Shown here: positions 24,688-33,103 of the stretch, piece after piece
Layout of the letters: each line of letters opens with the position of its first letter
How positions within the stretch are numbered: position 1 is the stretch's first letter
Assembly (NCBI RefSeq): GCF_000725485.1
Contig: NZ_KL647031.1
Location: 124,001 to 188,000 of the forward strand
Source: Nonomuraea candida
GTDB lineage: Bacteria > Actinomycetota > Actinomycetes > Streptosporangiales > Streptosporangiaceae
Direction of reading: 5' to 3'
Length of the DNA stretch: 64,000 bases
Notes under the pieces: model-generated
Told to the model about the DNA's origin: nothing
Databases searched by the model: none
The model's input: only the letters and a program-made list of their open reading frames with translations
Program-made: the position numbers and the translations under genes

Positions 24688-24824
24688 GCCTGCACGACCA
24701 TGCGTGCGCGGGCCCGCCGTGCCGCGGGCCGGCGTGGATGCGGGCGGGCGCGGGCCTGCCCGCTGGGGTCGGGTGGGTGCTCGTCTGCCGGCCGGGCCGG
24801 CGGCGTGGATGCGGGCCGGGGTGG

Positions 24825-25691
24825 TCAGGTCAGGTGGGCGCGGATCTGCTTGATGTGCTCCGGCGTCGTACGGCAGCAGCCGCCGATCAGCGACGCCCCC
24901 GCCCGCTGCCACTCCCGCGCGGCCCGCCCGAACTCCACCGGATCGGCCAGCCCCAGCCAGCGGCGGCCGGCGGCGTCCCACGTCTCGCCCGAGTTCGGGT
25001 AGACCACCACGGGCAGCCCGCCGGACAGGCACGAGATCAGCCCGGGGATGTGGCGCGGCGCGGTGCAGTTCGCGCCGACGGCCACCACCTGCGGATTGCC
25101 CCCGAACAGCGCGGCCGCCTCGCTGATCGGCGTGCCGTCGTTGAGCCGCTCGCCGTCACGGCACGAGAAGCTCACCCACGCCTTCACCTCCGGCGTGCGC
25201 GCCAGCAGCCTGGCCAGCGCCCGCGCCTCCGGGTAGGACGGGATCGTCTCGCAGGCCAGCAGGTCGGCCCCGGCGTCGGCGAGGATCTCCCAGCGCGGCA
25301 GGTGCCAGGTGTACAGGCCGTCCTCGTCGAGGTCGTAGTCGCCGGTGTATTCGGCGCCGTTGGCCAGATAGGCGCCGTACGGGCCCACCGAGGCCGCCAC
25401 CAGCCCCCGCCCCGCCTCGTCGCGGGCCTGCCCCGCCAGCTCGACCGACAGCCGGATCAGCCGCTCGGCCCGCTCCGCGTCGAGCCCCCGCCGCGCGAAC
25501 CCCGGCAGCGTCGCCTGATAGCCGGCCGTGGTGGCCACGTCGGCTCCCGCCGCGAAGTAGTCCGCGTGCGCGCGCCTGATCAGGCCGGGCTCCTCCAGCA
25601 GCAGCCGCGCCGACCACAGCTCGTCGCTCAGGTCGGCGCCCAGCTCCTCGAGCCGGGTGGCCAGCCCTCCGTCCAGGACAAGTGTCGTCAC
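24825..25691 (-). CDS. mmuM: homocysteine S-methyltransferase
   Basis: 288 residues. Starts LVLDGGLATRLEELG, has GANCTAPRHI with the first zinc Cys and GGCCRTTPEHI with the other two; HADYFAAGADVATTAGYQ is the conserved substrate region. Transfers a methyl group from S-methylmethionine (or S-adenosylmethionine) to homocysteine, giving methionine. A TACCCT -10 lies 6 nt before the GTG, so it may be leaderless; a GGAG in the same interval is too close to act as an SD. Confidence 0.9.
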   Translation of the reverse strand: MTTLVLDGGLATRLEELGADLSDELWSARLLLEEPGLIRRAHADYFAAGADVATTAGYQATLPGFARRGLDAERAERLIRLSVELAGQARDEAGRGLVAASVGPYGAYLANGAEYTGDYDLDEDGLYTWHLPRWEILADAGADLLACETIPSYPEARALARLLARTPEVKAWVSFSCRDGERLNDGTPISEAAALFGGNPQVVAVGANCTAPRHIPGLISCLSGGLPVVVYPNSGETWDAAGRRWLGLADPVEFGRAAREWQRAGASLIGGCCRTTPEHIKQIRAHLT

Positions 25692-25697
25692 TTCTCC

Positions 25698-25703
25698 AGG
25701 GTA
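25698..25703 (-). promoter_or_regulatory. -10 element TACCCT of mmuM
   Basis: Minus-strand TACCCT, 6 nt before GTG 25691. Confidence 0.4.
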
Positions 25704-25810
25704 TGGGCAGGGAAGGCCGCTTTGACCTGGTCGCCCCTGCTCAGGCCCGCCCCGGGGCCAGGGCCGAGGCCCGGCAGGGGCTTCTCCGGGTCAGGACGCG
25801 CCGAAGGTCG

Positions 25811-25852
25811 GGGGATGGCGGGTCGGGGTGTGGGGATGGCGGGTCGGGGTGT
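25811..25852. repeat. two exact 21-bp tandem repeats
   Basis: The G-rich unit at 25811-25831 (begins GGGGATGGCGGG) is repeated exactly at 25832-25852, with a further partial copy. Intergenic, between mmuM and the Crp-like gene. Confidence 0.8.
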
Positions 25853-25874
25853 GTCGGGGTGGGGGGACGGTGGG

Positions 25875-26549
25875 TCAGGGGTGCGCCGGGGGTGGGGGGA
25901 CGGCGGCGGCGCGGGACAGGGCCGGCCGGTCGAGGACGATCACCTCGCCGGCCCCGATCTCGATCATGCCCCGGCGCTCGAACCCGCGCAGCGCCCGGTT
26001 GACGCTCACCCGGGTCGCCCCGATCTCGGCCCCCAGCCCCGCCTGGCCGCCGTGCAGCGGCACCCGGCCGCTGGCGCAGCGGCGTACCAGCCAGGCCGCC
26101 ACCCGCGTCGGCACGTCCCTGACCGACGCGTCGAGGAGCCGCTCGTCGAGGTCGCGCACGGTGGCCGCCAGCGTGCACAGCAGCCGCGCCGCCACGGACG
26201 GCTCCGCGTCGACGAGCTGCAGCACGGCGGCGCGCGGCAGGTAGGCCACCTCGACCGCCGTCATGGCCGTCCGGGTGGCCCGGTGCGGCCCGTCCACCAG
26301 CAGGGCCGTCTTGTCGAACGCGACCGGCGCCTGCTCCACGGCCAGCACCACCTCCCGGCCCTCCGCGCTCACCCGGGCCGCCTTGACCCGCCCGGCCAGC
26401 AGCACGATCAGGTGGTCGGCCGGGTCGCCCTCGGTGCACAGCACCTGCCCGGCCGCGTACCGCCGCCGCCGGGCCGCCGCCGCCAGAGCGGCCAGCCGCT
26501 CCGCGCCGAGCCCGCCGAACATGGGCAGCTCGGCCAGCTCGTGAGTCAT
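25875..26549 (-). CDS. Crp/Fnr-family transcriptional regulator
   Basis: 224 residues: N-terminal cyclic-nucleotide-binding-like beta barrel (GQVLCTEGDPADHLIVLLAGRVK) and C-terminal HTH (GLGAEIGATRVSVNRALRGFERRGMI). The phosphate-binding Arg-containing cassette of true CRP is not evident, so the effector may not be cAMP. A 16-bp palindrome abuts the ATG at 26549, which suggests autoregulation. The divergent YciI gene starts 74 bp away and could share control. Pro/Ala-rich tail. Confidence 0.87.
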   Translation of the reverse strand: MTHELAELPMFGGLGAERLAALAAAARRRRYAAGQVLCTEGDPADHLIVLLAGRVKAARVSAEGREVVLAVEQAPVAFDKTALLVDGPHRATRTAMTAVEVAYLPRAAVLQLVDAEPSVAARLLCTLAATVRDLDERLLDASVRDVPTRVAAWLVRRCASGRVPLHGGQAGLGAEIGATRVSVNRALRGFERRGMIEIGAGEVIVLDRPALSRAAAVPPPPAHP

Positions 26550-26564
26550 GTATCCCGTGATACA
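26549..26564. promoter_or_regulatory. 16-bp palindrome at the start codon of the Crp-like gene
   Basis: TGTATC-CCGT-GATACA, perfect 6-bp half-sites. On the minus strand it directly precedes and touches the ATG, a typical place for a self-repression site. Confidence 0.5.
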
Positions 26565-26609
26565 CCATCGCCGTGCCCGGCGATGCTGACCGCCCGGCGA
26601 GCCGGGCCC

Positions 26610-26615
26610 TAGCGT
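26610..26615 (+). promoter_or_regulatory. -10 element TAGCGT of the YciI gene
   Basis: TAGCGT ends 7 nt before ATG 26623; no SD. Confidence 0.45.
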
Positions 26616-26622
26616 GCCGGGC

Positions 26623-26886
26623 ATGGCGAAATACGTGGTGCACCTGGCCTTCGACGGCGACCCCCGGCGGCTGGCCGCCCGCCCGGCGCACCGGGAGCAC
26701 CTGCGGCGGCTCAAGGAGCGGGGCCTGCTGGTGACCGCCGGGCCCTGGGCGGACGACAGCGGGGCGGTGCACGTCTATGAGGTGGCCGACGAGGCCGAGC
26801 TGCGCGGGATCCTCCGGGAGGATCCGTACACGGCGGTGGACGGCTGCGAGATCGTGCTGCTGAAGGAGTGGACGCCCATCATGTGA
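26623..26886 (+). CDS. YciI-family protein
   Basis: 87 residues. YVVHLAFDGDP start, RPAHREHLRRLKERGLLVTAGPWADD with the conserved His and Asp of YciI/YCII proteins, and a C-terminal EDPYTAVDGCEIVLLKEW. The fold resembles muconolactone isomerase and probably acts as a small enzyme or ligand binder; function not established. The GTG at 26614 would extend it by three residues, but the -10 overlaps it, so the ATG is preferred. Confidence 0.87.
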   Translation: MAKYVVHLAFDGDPRRLAARPAHREHLRRLKERGLLVTAGPWADDSGAVHVYEVADEAELRGILREDPYTAVDGCEIVLLKEWTPIM

Positions 26887-26919
26887 CCGGCGTCCACTCC
26901 TCCACGGCGCGGGGACGGA

Positions 26920-29466
26920 TCAGCCGCGCTTCCAGAACGGCCGCCGCCCACCGCTCGGAGAGCCCGGCCGCGCGTCCGGGGCCGACGGGTCGCCGCCGGG
27001 GGAGCCCGGCCGCGCGCCCGGGGCAGCTTCCGGCGCTGATGGGCCGCCGCCGGGCGAGGACGGGTGCGGGTGGGCGGGCGGGGTGTCGCCGGCGAGTGCG
27101 GTCAGGGTCGCGACGGCGCGGTCGTGCAGCGCCCGCGCGTCCGCTCCCGGGCGTTCCGCGCCCTCCAGCTCCCTGGCCAGCGCCTCCAGCTCGGGGTTCC
27201 CGCCCAGGAACGCCGCCAGGGCCGCCAGCCGGGTGCCCAGGTCCGCCAGGTAGAGCAGGTCCGGCGCCGGCAGGGCGGTGAGCCGGTCGAGCTCGGCGCG
27301 GAGCTGGGGCCGTACCGCGTCCAGCCGGTGGGCCGGGTGGGGCGGCGCGCCGCGCCTGCCGGGGACGGACCTCGGCGGCCCGCCGGGCACGGGCGGGCGT
27401 CCCGGCGCGCCCGGCAGGGACGGCCCGCCGGGCGCGGGCGGTCGCGGAGCCGCCGGCTCGGGGCCGCCGACACCCCCGCCCGCCGACTCGGGGCCGCCGA
27501 GACCCCCGCCAGCCGGCCCGCCGGCCAGGAACCCCTGGTCCAGGTCGGCCGAGGCGAGCCCGGGCGCCGGCATCCGCATCCGGGGCGAAGGGCCGGCGGC
27601 CAGCATCACGTTGGCCCCGAACGCGCCCATCATCGGCGGAGCCTGCGGCAGCTCCCAGCCGCTCGGCGGCTCCACCGGCTGGATCACCCGGTGCTCCGGC
27701 CCCTCGCCCGCGACCTGCCGGGTGTCCACCGCCACGTACGCGGTGAAACGGCACAACACCCCGTACTCCAGCGACGTGCGCACGATCCGCTCCTCCAGGT
27801 CGTGCTCGCCCATCGCGTACCGGTCCTCCAGCTCCCGCAGGTGGGCGCGGGCCCACACCGCCCGGATGGCCGGGTTGTCCACGGTCACGCCGGGCACCTG
27901 CTCCTCCCACGGCGCGCCCGCCGAGATCCCGCGCACGGTGACCGACGAGCCCGCGCGGTAGCGCCCGTACGCGCGCAGCGGCACCCCCGGGAAGATCGAG
28001 CCGAGGTGCGTCACCGTGCCGGGCTCCACCTCCAGCCCCTTGAGCGACAGATCGGTCACGAGGGGAGCGCCGATCCTGCGGTGGATGTGGTCCATCGCGG
28101 CGTCGAGCCGGTCCTCCGACTCGACCAGCTCGCACCGGCCCGCGCCCAGCCCGGCCAGGCGGCCCAGGAACCCGGCGTTCACGGCCCTGTCGATGCCGAC
28201 CGTGTGCACCCGCATGGCCGACAGCGCGCCGCCGGCCTGCTCCAGGATCTGGTCCTCGTTGCCCACCTGCCCGTCGGTGACCAGCACCACGACCCGCTCC
28301 CGGCCGTCCGTCCGGCCGCCGAGCAGGGCGATGGCCCGGCGCAGCGGTTCGAGCAGCTCGGTGCCGCCGCGGGCGTCCACCCGGGACAGGTGCTCGACCG
28401 CGCGGTAACGGTGGCGGTCGGACGCCTCCACCAGCCCCTCGAACGCCTCCTCCACGACCGAGTCGAACGTCAGCACCGCGAGCCTGTCCTGCGCCGTCAG
28501 CGTGTCCACGATGCGCGCGGCGGCCCGGCGGGCGCAGACCATCTTCCAGCCGCTCATGCTGCCCGAGCGGTCGAGCAGCAGCACCAGGTCGCGCGGGGTG
28601 CGGGCGCCCTCCAGCGCGGGCGGCAGCACGGTCAGCGCGAACGTGTCCCGGCCGTCGAGCTGCAGCGCCGTCGAGGCGTCGTACGACAGCCGCAGCACGA
28701 AGTCGCGGTCGAGCCGCTCGCCGGGCCGCAACCGCACCGTACGCCCCCCGGGGTCTTCGGCGGGGGGCTCTTCCTCCACCACGTGGAGGCTGGAGGCCAG
28801 CTCGCGCAGCTCCAGGCCGGCGGCGTCCACGGTGGCGGCCAGCGAGAGGCGCACCGGGTTGGGGAAGCCCGGCAGCAGGACCGGCGGGCTGATCCTGGAG
28901 GCGTCGGGCACGGCGTCGGTGTCGGGCGCGGCGCCGTCACCGGCCGGCGGCCCGTCGATCGGGCTGCCCGGGATGTAGCGCGGCGCCACGACCAGCGGGA
29001 ACCTGAACGTGGCCGCGCCGTCCTCGTACGGCAGCGGCTGGCTCATGGTCAGCCGCACCGCGACGCGCTCGCCGGGCAGGAGGTTGCCCACCCTGATCGT
29101 GAACACGTCGGGCCGGTCCTCCTCGGCGATCGCGGCCCGCCTGCCCTCGCGCAGCGCCCGGTCGTAGTCGGCCCTGGCCTGGCCGCGCTCCTTCAGCACG
29201 CCTTCGACCACCCGGTCGTCGGCCTCCATCCGGAACCCCGTCACGGCCGCCCTGTCGGGCAGCGGGAAGACGTACGTGGCCTCCAGCGTGACGTCGAACG
29301 GGTTCCTGAACCCCTGCGTGACCTCCACCCCGGCGATCAGCCCCGTGATGTCCGCGGTCACGTCCACGCTCTCCAGCGGCAGGTTGCCGCGCTCGGTCAG
29401 CAGCGCGCCGAACCCGGCGTCCGGCACCGGCAGGCACCGCGCGGGCTCCAGCGAAGTGATCCTCAT
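26920..29466 (-). CDS. VIT domain / von Willebrand factor A domain protein
   Basis: 848 residues. N-terminal VIT domain (about 20-160: GVEVTQGFRNPFDVTLEATYVFPLP, then VVEGVLKERGQARADYDRAL) and a VWA domain (about 280-460) with a MIDAS site LLLDRSGSMSGW, then GTELLEPL and VLVTDGQVGNED. A C-terminal half follows with a conserved block (PAIRAVWARAHLRELEDRYA) and a Pro/Gly-rich tail. No signal peptide, so it is probably cytosolic. VIT-VWA proteins in eukaryotes are inter-alpha-trypsin inhibitor chains and vault PARP; the bacterial role is unknown. ATGA overlap with the MerR regulator gene upstream indicates strict co-expression. Confidence 0.88.
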   Translation of the reverse strand: MRITSLEPARCLPVPDAGFGALLTERGNLPLESVDVTADITGLIAGVEVTQGFRNPFDVTLEATYVFPLPDRAAVTGFRMEADDRVVEGVLKERGQARADYDRALREGRRAAIAEEDRPDVFTIRVGNLLPGERVAVRLTMSQPLPYEDGAATFRFPLVVAPRYIPGSPIDGPPAGDGAAPDTDAVPDASRISPPVLLPGFPNPVRLSLAATVDAAGLELRELASSLHVVEEEPPAEDPGGRTVRLRPGERLDRDFVLRLSYDASTALQLDGRDTFALTVLPPALEGARTPRDLVLLLDRSGSMSGWKMVCARRAAARIVDTLTAQDRLAVLTFDSVVEEAFEGLVEASDRHRYRAVEHLSRVDARGGTELLEPLRRAIALLGGRTDGRERVVVLVTDGQVGNEDQILEQAGGALSAMRVHTVGIDRAVNAGFLGRLAGLGAGRCELVESEDRLDAAMDHIHRRIGAPLVTDLSLKGLEVEPGTVTHLGSIFPGVPLRAYGRYRAGSSVTVRGISAGAPWEEQVPGVTVDNPAIRAVWARAHLRELEDRYAMGEHDLEERIVRTSLEYGVLCRFTAYVAVDTRQVAGEGPEHRVIQPVEPPSGWELPQAPPMMGAFGANVMLAAGPSPRMRMPAPGLASADLDQGFLAGGPAGGGLGGPESAGGGVGGPEPAAPRPPAPGGPSLPGAPGRPPVPGGPPRSVPGRRGAPPHPAHRLDAVRPQLRAELDRLTALPAPDLLYLADLGTRLAALAAFLGGNPELEALARELEGAERPGADARALHDRAVATLTALAGDTPPAHPHPSSPGGGPSAPEAAPGARPGSPGGDPSAPDARPGSPSGGRRPFWKRG

Positions 29467-30320
29467 ATCAGCTTCCTCTCTTCGAGCACCGCGAGCAGCG
29501 GCCCCGCCGCCGCCAGCACCGCCTGCACGTCCTCCTCGGACGGGACCCGGCCCGCGTCCAGCACGACCCGCACCCCGTCACCCAGCCTGACCCCCACGAC
29601 CACACCCCCGGCCACACCCCGGGACCCGGCTCCCTGCACCCCGCCGTTCCCTGTCCCGGCGGTGTCCGTCCCGGCGGTCCCTGTTTCGGCGGTCCCTGTC
29701 CCGGCGGTCTCTGCCACCCCGGGCGGTCCCGCGGTTCCTGCCGCGGCGCTCTCCGCCACGCGTCCGCTACCCGGCCGCTCGGCCCAGAACCGCCCGCGCC
29801 CGGGCTCGCCGCCGCGCCCGTCGTCCCGCCGCCCGGCACGGTCACCGCCCCCGGCCATCGCGTCACCGCTCACGCCGGCGCGGGCAGCGGGCATCAGGGG
29901 CGGTCGAGGCGGGACGGCGGCGGGCGGGCGAGGCCCGTCCGTGGCGGGCCGTGGGTGAGGCTCGCTCGCGACAACCTGCGGATGAAGTGCGTCCGGGAGG
30001 GACTGGCCGGGCAGGCGGGCCGCCGTTTCCAGCGTGCGGTCCGTGGCTCCGGCCAGTGCCGCCTGGATCTCGGCGATCGAGTGCCCGGCCGCCTGGAGGC
30101 GTTTCACGGCGACGAGCTGGAGCAGGTGCCGCCGCCCGTACCGGGCCACCCTGCCGCGCCTGGTCAGGGGCGGGTCGAGCAGGCCGATGGTCGTGTACCA
30201 CCTGATCAGGCGCTCTCCCGGCACCTCGCGGACCCGCCCGCTGGCAGGCGGGGGCGCGCCGGCGCGCAGGGCCCGCGCCGCGTGCTCGGCCAGCTCGCCG
30301 ATGGTCCAGGTGTCGCTCAT
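29463..30320 (-). CDS. MerR-family regulator coupled to the VIT/VWA gene
   Basis: 285 residues. N-terminal MerR HTH (TWTIGELAEHA, then REVPGERLIRWYTTIGLLDPPLTRRGRVARYGRRHLLQL). Instead of a classic effector domain it has a long Pro/Ala/Gly region with TAGTGTAETGTAGTDTAGTG repeats, and a short folded C-terminus (GVVVGVRLGDGVRVVLDAGRV, ending LLAVLEERKLI). Directly repeated ACACTGTCA elements upstream are probable binding sites. Stop overlaps the VIT/VWA start. Signal unknown. Confidence 0.85.
   Translation of the reverse strand: MSDTWTIGELAEHAARALRAGAPPPASGRVREVPGERLIRWYTTIGLLDPPLTRRGRVARYGRRHLLQLVAVKRLQAAGHSIAEIQAALAGATDRTLETAARLPGQSLPDALHPQVVASEPHPRPATDGPRPPAAVPPRPPLMPAARAGVSGDAMAGGGDRAGRRDDGRGGEPGRGRFWAERPGSGRVAESAAAGTAGPPGVAETAGTGTAETGTAGTDTAGTGNGGVQGAGSRGVAGGVVVGVRLGDGVRVVLDAGRVPSEEDVQAVLAAAGPLLAVLEERKLI
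29646..29705 (-). repeat. four 15-bp in-frame repeats in the MerR gene
   Basis: Units at 29646, 29661, 29676 and 29691 of form GGTCCCTGTCCCGGC (plus strand) encode the Gly/Thr/Ala-rich linker. Confidence 0.8.
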
Positions 30321-30332
30321 AAGCCCACAGTG

Positions 30333-30355
30333 ACACTGTCATCATTACACTGTCA
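30333..30355. promoter_or_regulatory. direct-repeat operator upstream of the MerR gene
   Basis: ACACTGTCA occurs at 30333-30341 and 30347-30355 (14-bp period); the first copy is also part of palindrome TGACA-C-TGTCA. A minus-strand TTGACA (30351-30356) overlaps it. Confidence 0.5.
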
Positions 30356-30459
30356 ACAACGGCGGAATCGGCCGCCGGATCACGGTGGAGCTCGGAAGAT
30401 CCGGCGCCCGAAATGTGTTGGTAAATGTGTAAAGTCCGACCGACGGGGAGGAAATACAC

Positions 30460-30927
30460 ATGGCTACGATCACCGGCCCGCTTTCGGGCGATGCCAAGAA
30501 CACCGTCGCGGAGGCCCTCCAGGGCACCCTGGTCGATCTCATCGATCTCTCGCTGGTCGCCAAGCAGGCGCACTGGAATCTCGTCGGGTCCCACTTCCGC
30601 CCCATCCACCTCCAGCTCGACGAGCTCACCGAGCTGGCCAGAACCCACATGGACACCATCGCCGAGCGCGCCGTGGCCCTCGGGGCCAACCCGGACGGCC
30701 GCTCCACCACGGTCGCCCGCTCCACCAAGCTCCAGCAGCCGGAGAGCGGCTGGTTGGAGGACGGCAAGGTCGTGGCGACCATCACCGACATCCTCAGCGG
30801 CATCAGCAAGCGGATGTACGAGCGCATCCAGGCCACCGACGAGGCCGACCCCGTCAGCCAGGACCTGCTGATCGCCGTGACGCAGGACATCGACAAGCAG
30901 CACTGGATGTTCCAGGCTCAGCGCTGA
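30460..30927 (+). CDS. dps: Dps-family DNA-binding ferritin-like protein
   Basis: 155 residues, four-helix bundle. The ferroxidase signature KQAHWNLVGSHFRPIHLQLDEL (His, His, Asp) with a partner MDTIAERAVALG fits Dps, which oxidises and stores iron at intersubunit sites and protects DNA from peroxide. The N-terminus is short, so DNA binding by an N-terminal tail may be weak. SD GGGGAGG 7-8 nt before ATG; a TAAAGT (30430-30435) could be the -10. Divergent from the MerR gene. Confidence 0.92.
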   Translation: MATITGPLSGDAKNTVAEALQGTLVDLIDLSLVAKQAHWNLVGSHFRPIHLQLDELTELARTHMDTIAERAVALGANPDGRSTTVARSTKLQQPESGWLEDGKVVATITDILSGISKRMYERIQATDEADPVSQDLLIAVTQDIDKQHWMFQAQR

Positions 30928-30932
30928 GCCGA

Positions 30933-30951
30933 CCGGCCGCACTGCGGCCGG
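30933..30951 (+). terminator. first hairpin after dps
   Basis: CCGGCCGC (30933-30940)/GCGGCCGG (30944-30951) around ACT, 5 nt after the stop. Confidence 0.5.
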
Positions 30952-30973
30952 CGCCGAGGCGTCGAACGCGGAG

Positions 30974-30999
30974 AGCCCGGGCGGACGGCCCGGGCTTTC
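30974..30999 (+). terminator. rho-independent terminator of dps
   Basis: AGCCCGGGC (30974-30982) and GCCCGGGCT (30988-30996) around a 5-nt loop, followed by TTCG. Confidence 0.75.
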
Positions 31000-31167
31000 G
31001 CCTGTCCGGGGCGGCGGCGGGGGCGCGCGCCGGGCGGGAGGTGTCCGTCTCCGCTACGGTGCTGTCACCGCTCCTCAGTTCGACGCGCCGGCGAGGCGGG
31101 GGAGGAGCGCGTCGGATCGTCACGCAGGGTCACGGCGGCGCCGGGGCCGGTGAGACGCGGGCCCCGG

Positions 31168-31183
31168 ACGGATCACGATCCGT
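31168..31183. promoter_or_regulatory. 16-bp perfect palindrome upstream of the PhoX-like gene
   Basis: ACGGATC-AC-GATCCGT; possible operator 120 bp upstream of the start codon. Confidence 0.35.
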
Positions 31184-31302
31184 GACGTACGCGCCCCGCC
31201 GGAGAACCGGGACGCGAGGTTTGCGCAGAGTTTGATCTCGCGAGTCCCTGCCATTCATGTCGGTGCGGTCGACTAGCGTGGCACCTAGAGGGAGGCCCCA
31301 CG

Positions 31303-32325
31303 ATGTCGCGCAAGACTCTCCTCCGCACGGGCCCGCTCGTGCCGGGCGGCGTCAGCCCGTACGGTCCGCTCGGCCTGCCCGATCCCGGCGGCCTGGCGTT
31401 GCCCCCGGGGTTCGCCGGCCGGGTCGTGGCCCGTTCCGGCCACAAGGTGGCCGGGCTGACCTGGCACGCCGCGCCCGACGGCGGCGCCTGCTTTCCCGAC
31501 GGTGACGGCTGGATCTACGTGTCCAACTCCGAGCTGCCCCTGCTCGGAGGGGCCTCGGCGCTGCGCTTCCGCGCCGACGGCAGCGTGGCCGACGCCTACC
31601 GCATCCTGTCGGGCACCGATCTCAACTGCGCGGGCGGCGCCACCCCGTGGCACACGTGGCTGTCGTGCGAGCTCGGCCACCGGGGGCGCGTCTTCGAGTG
31701 CGACCCCTACGGCGCCCGCGCCGCGCGTCCCCGCCTGGCCATGGGGCGGTTCAAGCACGAGGCCGCCGCCTGCGACCCCGAGCGGCGCGTGATCTACATG
31801 ACCGAGGACGAGCCCGACGGGTGCTTCTACCGGTTCCGGCCGGGCGACTGGGGCGACCTGACGGAGGGCACGCTGGAGGTCCTGTGCGCGTCGGGCGACT
31901 GGCGGGCGGTGCCCTCGCCGGCGGCCCTGCTCAAGGAGGCCCGCCACCAGGTCGAGGACGCGCGCCACTTCGACGGCGGCGACGGCTGCCACTACGCCGG
32001 CGGGGTGTGCTACTTCACCACCAAGGGCGACACCCGCCTGTGGGCCTACGACGCGCAGACCTCCACCCTCGACCGGCTCTGCGAGGGCGTGCGCGCCATC
32101 ACCGCCGCCCCCTCCGGCGACCTCTACGTCGCCAGGGAGCGCCCGGAGATCGACGTCATCGCGCCCGACCGGGCGGTAACGCCGTTCCTGCGCCTCGAAG
32201 GGCACGACGGGGCGGAGCTGACCGGGCTGGCGTTCTCGCCCGACGGCGGGCGGCTCTACTTCTCGGCCAGGCGCGGCCGCACCGAGGGCCACACGTTCGA
32301 GGTCGCGGGCCCCTTCCGCACCTGA
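31303..32325 (+). CDS. PhoX-like (DUF839) phosphatase family protein
   Basis: 340 residues, a beta-propeller-like PhoX fold: GWIYVSNSELPLLGGASALRF, TPWHTWLSCELGHRGRVFECDP, GRFKHEAAACDPERRVIYMTEDEPDGCFYRF and GDGCHYAGGVCYF. Classic PhoX alkaline phosphatases are Tat-exported; this version has no signal peptide and is shorter, so it may be cytosolic with a different activity. SD AGGGAGG about 8-9 nt before the ATG. Some conserved Glu/Cys metal residues appear present (SCELGH, TEDEPDG). Confidence 0.8.
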   Translation: MSRKTLLRTGPLVPGGVSPYGPLGLPDPGGLALPPGFAGRVVARSGHKVAGLTWHAAPDGGACFPDGDGWIYVSNSELPLLGGASALRFRADGSVADAYRILSGTDLNCAGGATPWHTWLSCELGHRGRVFECDPYGARAARPRLAMGRFKHEAAACDPERRVIYMTEDEPDGCFYRFRPGDWGDLTEGTLEVLCASGDWRAVPSPAALLKEARHQVEDARHFDGGDGCHYAGGVCYFTTKGDTRLWAYDAQTSTLDRLCEGVRAITAAPSGDLYVARERPEIDVIAPDRAVTPFLRLEGHDGAELTGLAFSPDGGRLYFSARRGRTEGHTFEVAGPFRT

Positions 32326-32421
32326 CGCGCCTGAGCTGCCGGCGCGCCTGAGCCGCCGGCGCCGCGACGGCGGGCGGGCTCTTCCGCGCCCGAGCCGCCG
32401 GCGCCGTGGACGGCGGGCGGG

Positions 32422-33015
32422 TCAGCTCAGGTAGCGCACGAGCAGGTGCTTGAGCTCGTCCACCAGCTCGGCCGACCGCTCGGGCGCCGACGTGGTGATC
32501 ATCGGCATCACCGCCTTGACCATGGCCAGCACCATGGTGCCCATGAGCCGGGCGCGCTCCTCCGTCAGGTCGGGGGAGCGGCGCCGCAGCAGGTCCGCGA
32601 TGTGCCCCGCGATGTCCTCGTGCAGCCGCTGCGAGGCCGCGGCGAGCCGGTCGCCGGTGGCGGTGCCGTACAGCAGCGACCAGTACGCCGGCGAGGTGCT
32701 CTTGAACCGCACGCTCTCGTCCACGAGCTGCCCCACCAGCGCCTCGATCGGGATCTCCGGCGTGACGGCGGCCAGCCGCGCGGCCCAGAACTCCTGCCGG
32801 TCGACGGTGTAGCGGGCCACCAGCCCGTCGAGGATCTCCTCCTTGTTCCTGAAGAACTGGTAGAGCGACCCCGGCGACACCCCCGCCCGCGCGGCGACCT
32901 GGTTCGTGGTCATCTCCGGGTAGCCGACCTCGGCGATGACCAGCTCGGCGGCGTCGAGGATCTCGGCCATGCGCTTCAGGCCGCGCGCCTGCCGACGGAC
33001 CGTGCGTTCAGCCAT
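32422..33015 (-). CDS. TetR-family regulator of the MMPL exporter
   Basis: 197 residues. HTH: MTTNQVAARAGVSPGSLYQFFRNKEEIL; the C-terminal ligand domain includes RFKSTSPAYWSLLYGTATGDRL. ATG 33015 has GAGGAG 5 nt upstream; a longer frame from 33033 lacks an RBS. A perfect 14-bp palindrome at 33032-33045, between it and the divergent exporter, is the likely operator. TetR repressors next to MMPL/RND pumps usually sense the exported compound. Confidence 0.9.
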   Translation of the reverse strand: MAERTVRRQARGLKRMAEILDAAELVIAEVGYPEMTTNQVAARAGVSPGSLYQFFRNKEEILDGLVARYTVDRQEFWAARLAAVTPEIPIEALVGQLVDESVRFKSTSPAYWSLLYGTATGDRLAAASQRLHEDIAGHIADLLRRRSPDLTEERARLMGTMVLAMVKAVMPMITTSAPERSAELVDELKHLLVRYLS

Positions 33016-33031
33016 GGGTCTCCTCGTTGAC

Positions 33032-33045
33032 AAATGCGAGCATTT
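33032..33045. promoter_or_regulatory. TetR operator between the regulator and MMPL genes
   Basis: AAATGC-GA-GCATTT, perfect. A plus-strand TTGACA (33027-33032) abuts it, so repressor bound here would cover the exporter promoter. Confidence 0.6.
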
Positions 33046-33103
33046 ACTTGTATTTCTGTTCCGGAACCAAACGCGAGCAGTTTACCGAGTTTCCGGGAGA
33101 CCC

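Larger units (their letters stand above)
30928..31302. other. gene-free region after dps
   Basis: Holds two hairpins (30933-30951, 30974-30996), a 16-bp palindrome (31168-31183) and, near the right end, a TAGCGT (31274-31279) that may be the -10 of the PhoX-like gene. No coding sequence supported. Confidence 0.6.

Noticed and set aside
27064..29958. 964-codon plus-strand frame
   Set aside because: Longest open frame in the window but antisense to the VIT/VWA gene; composition is Gln/His/Arg-rich shadow.
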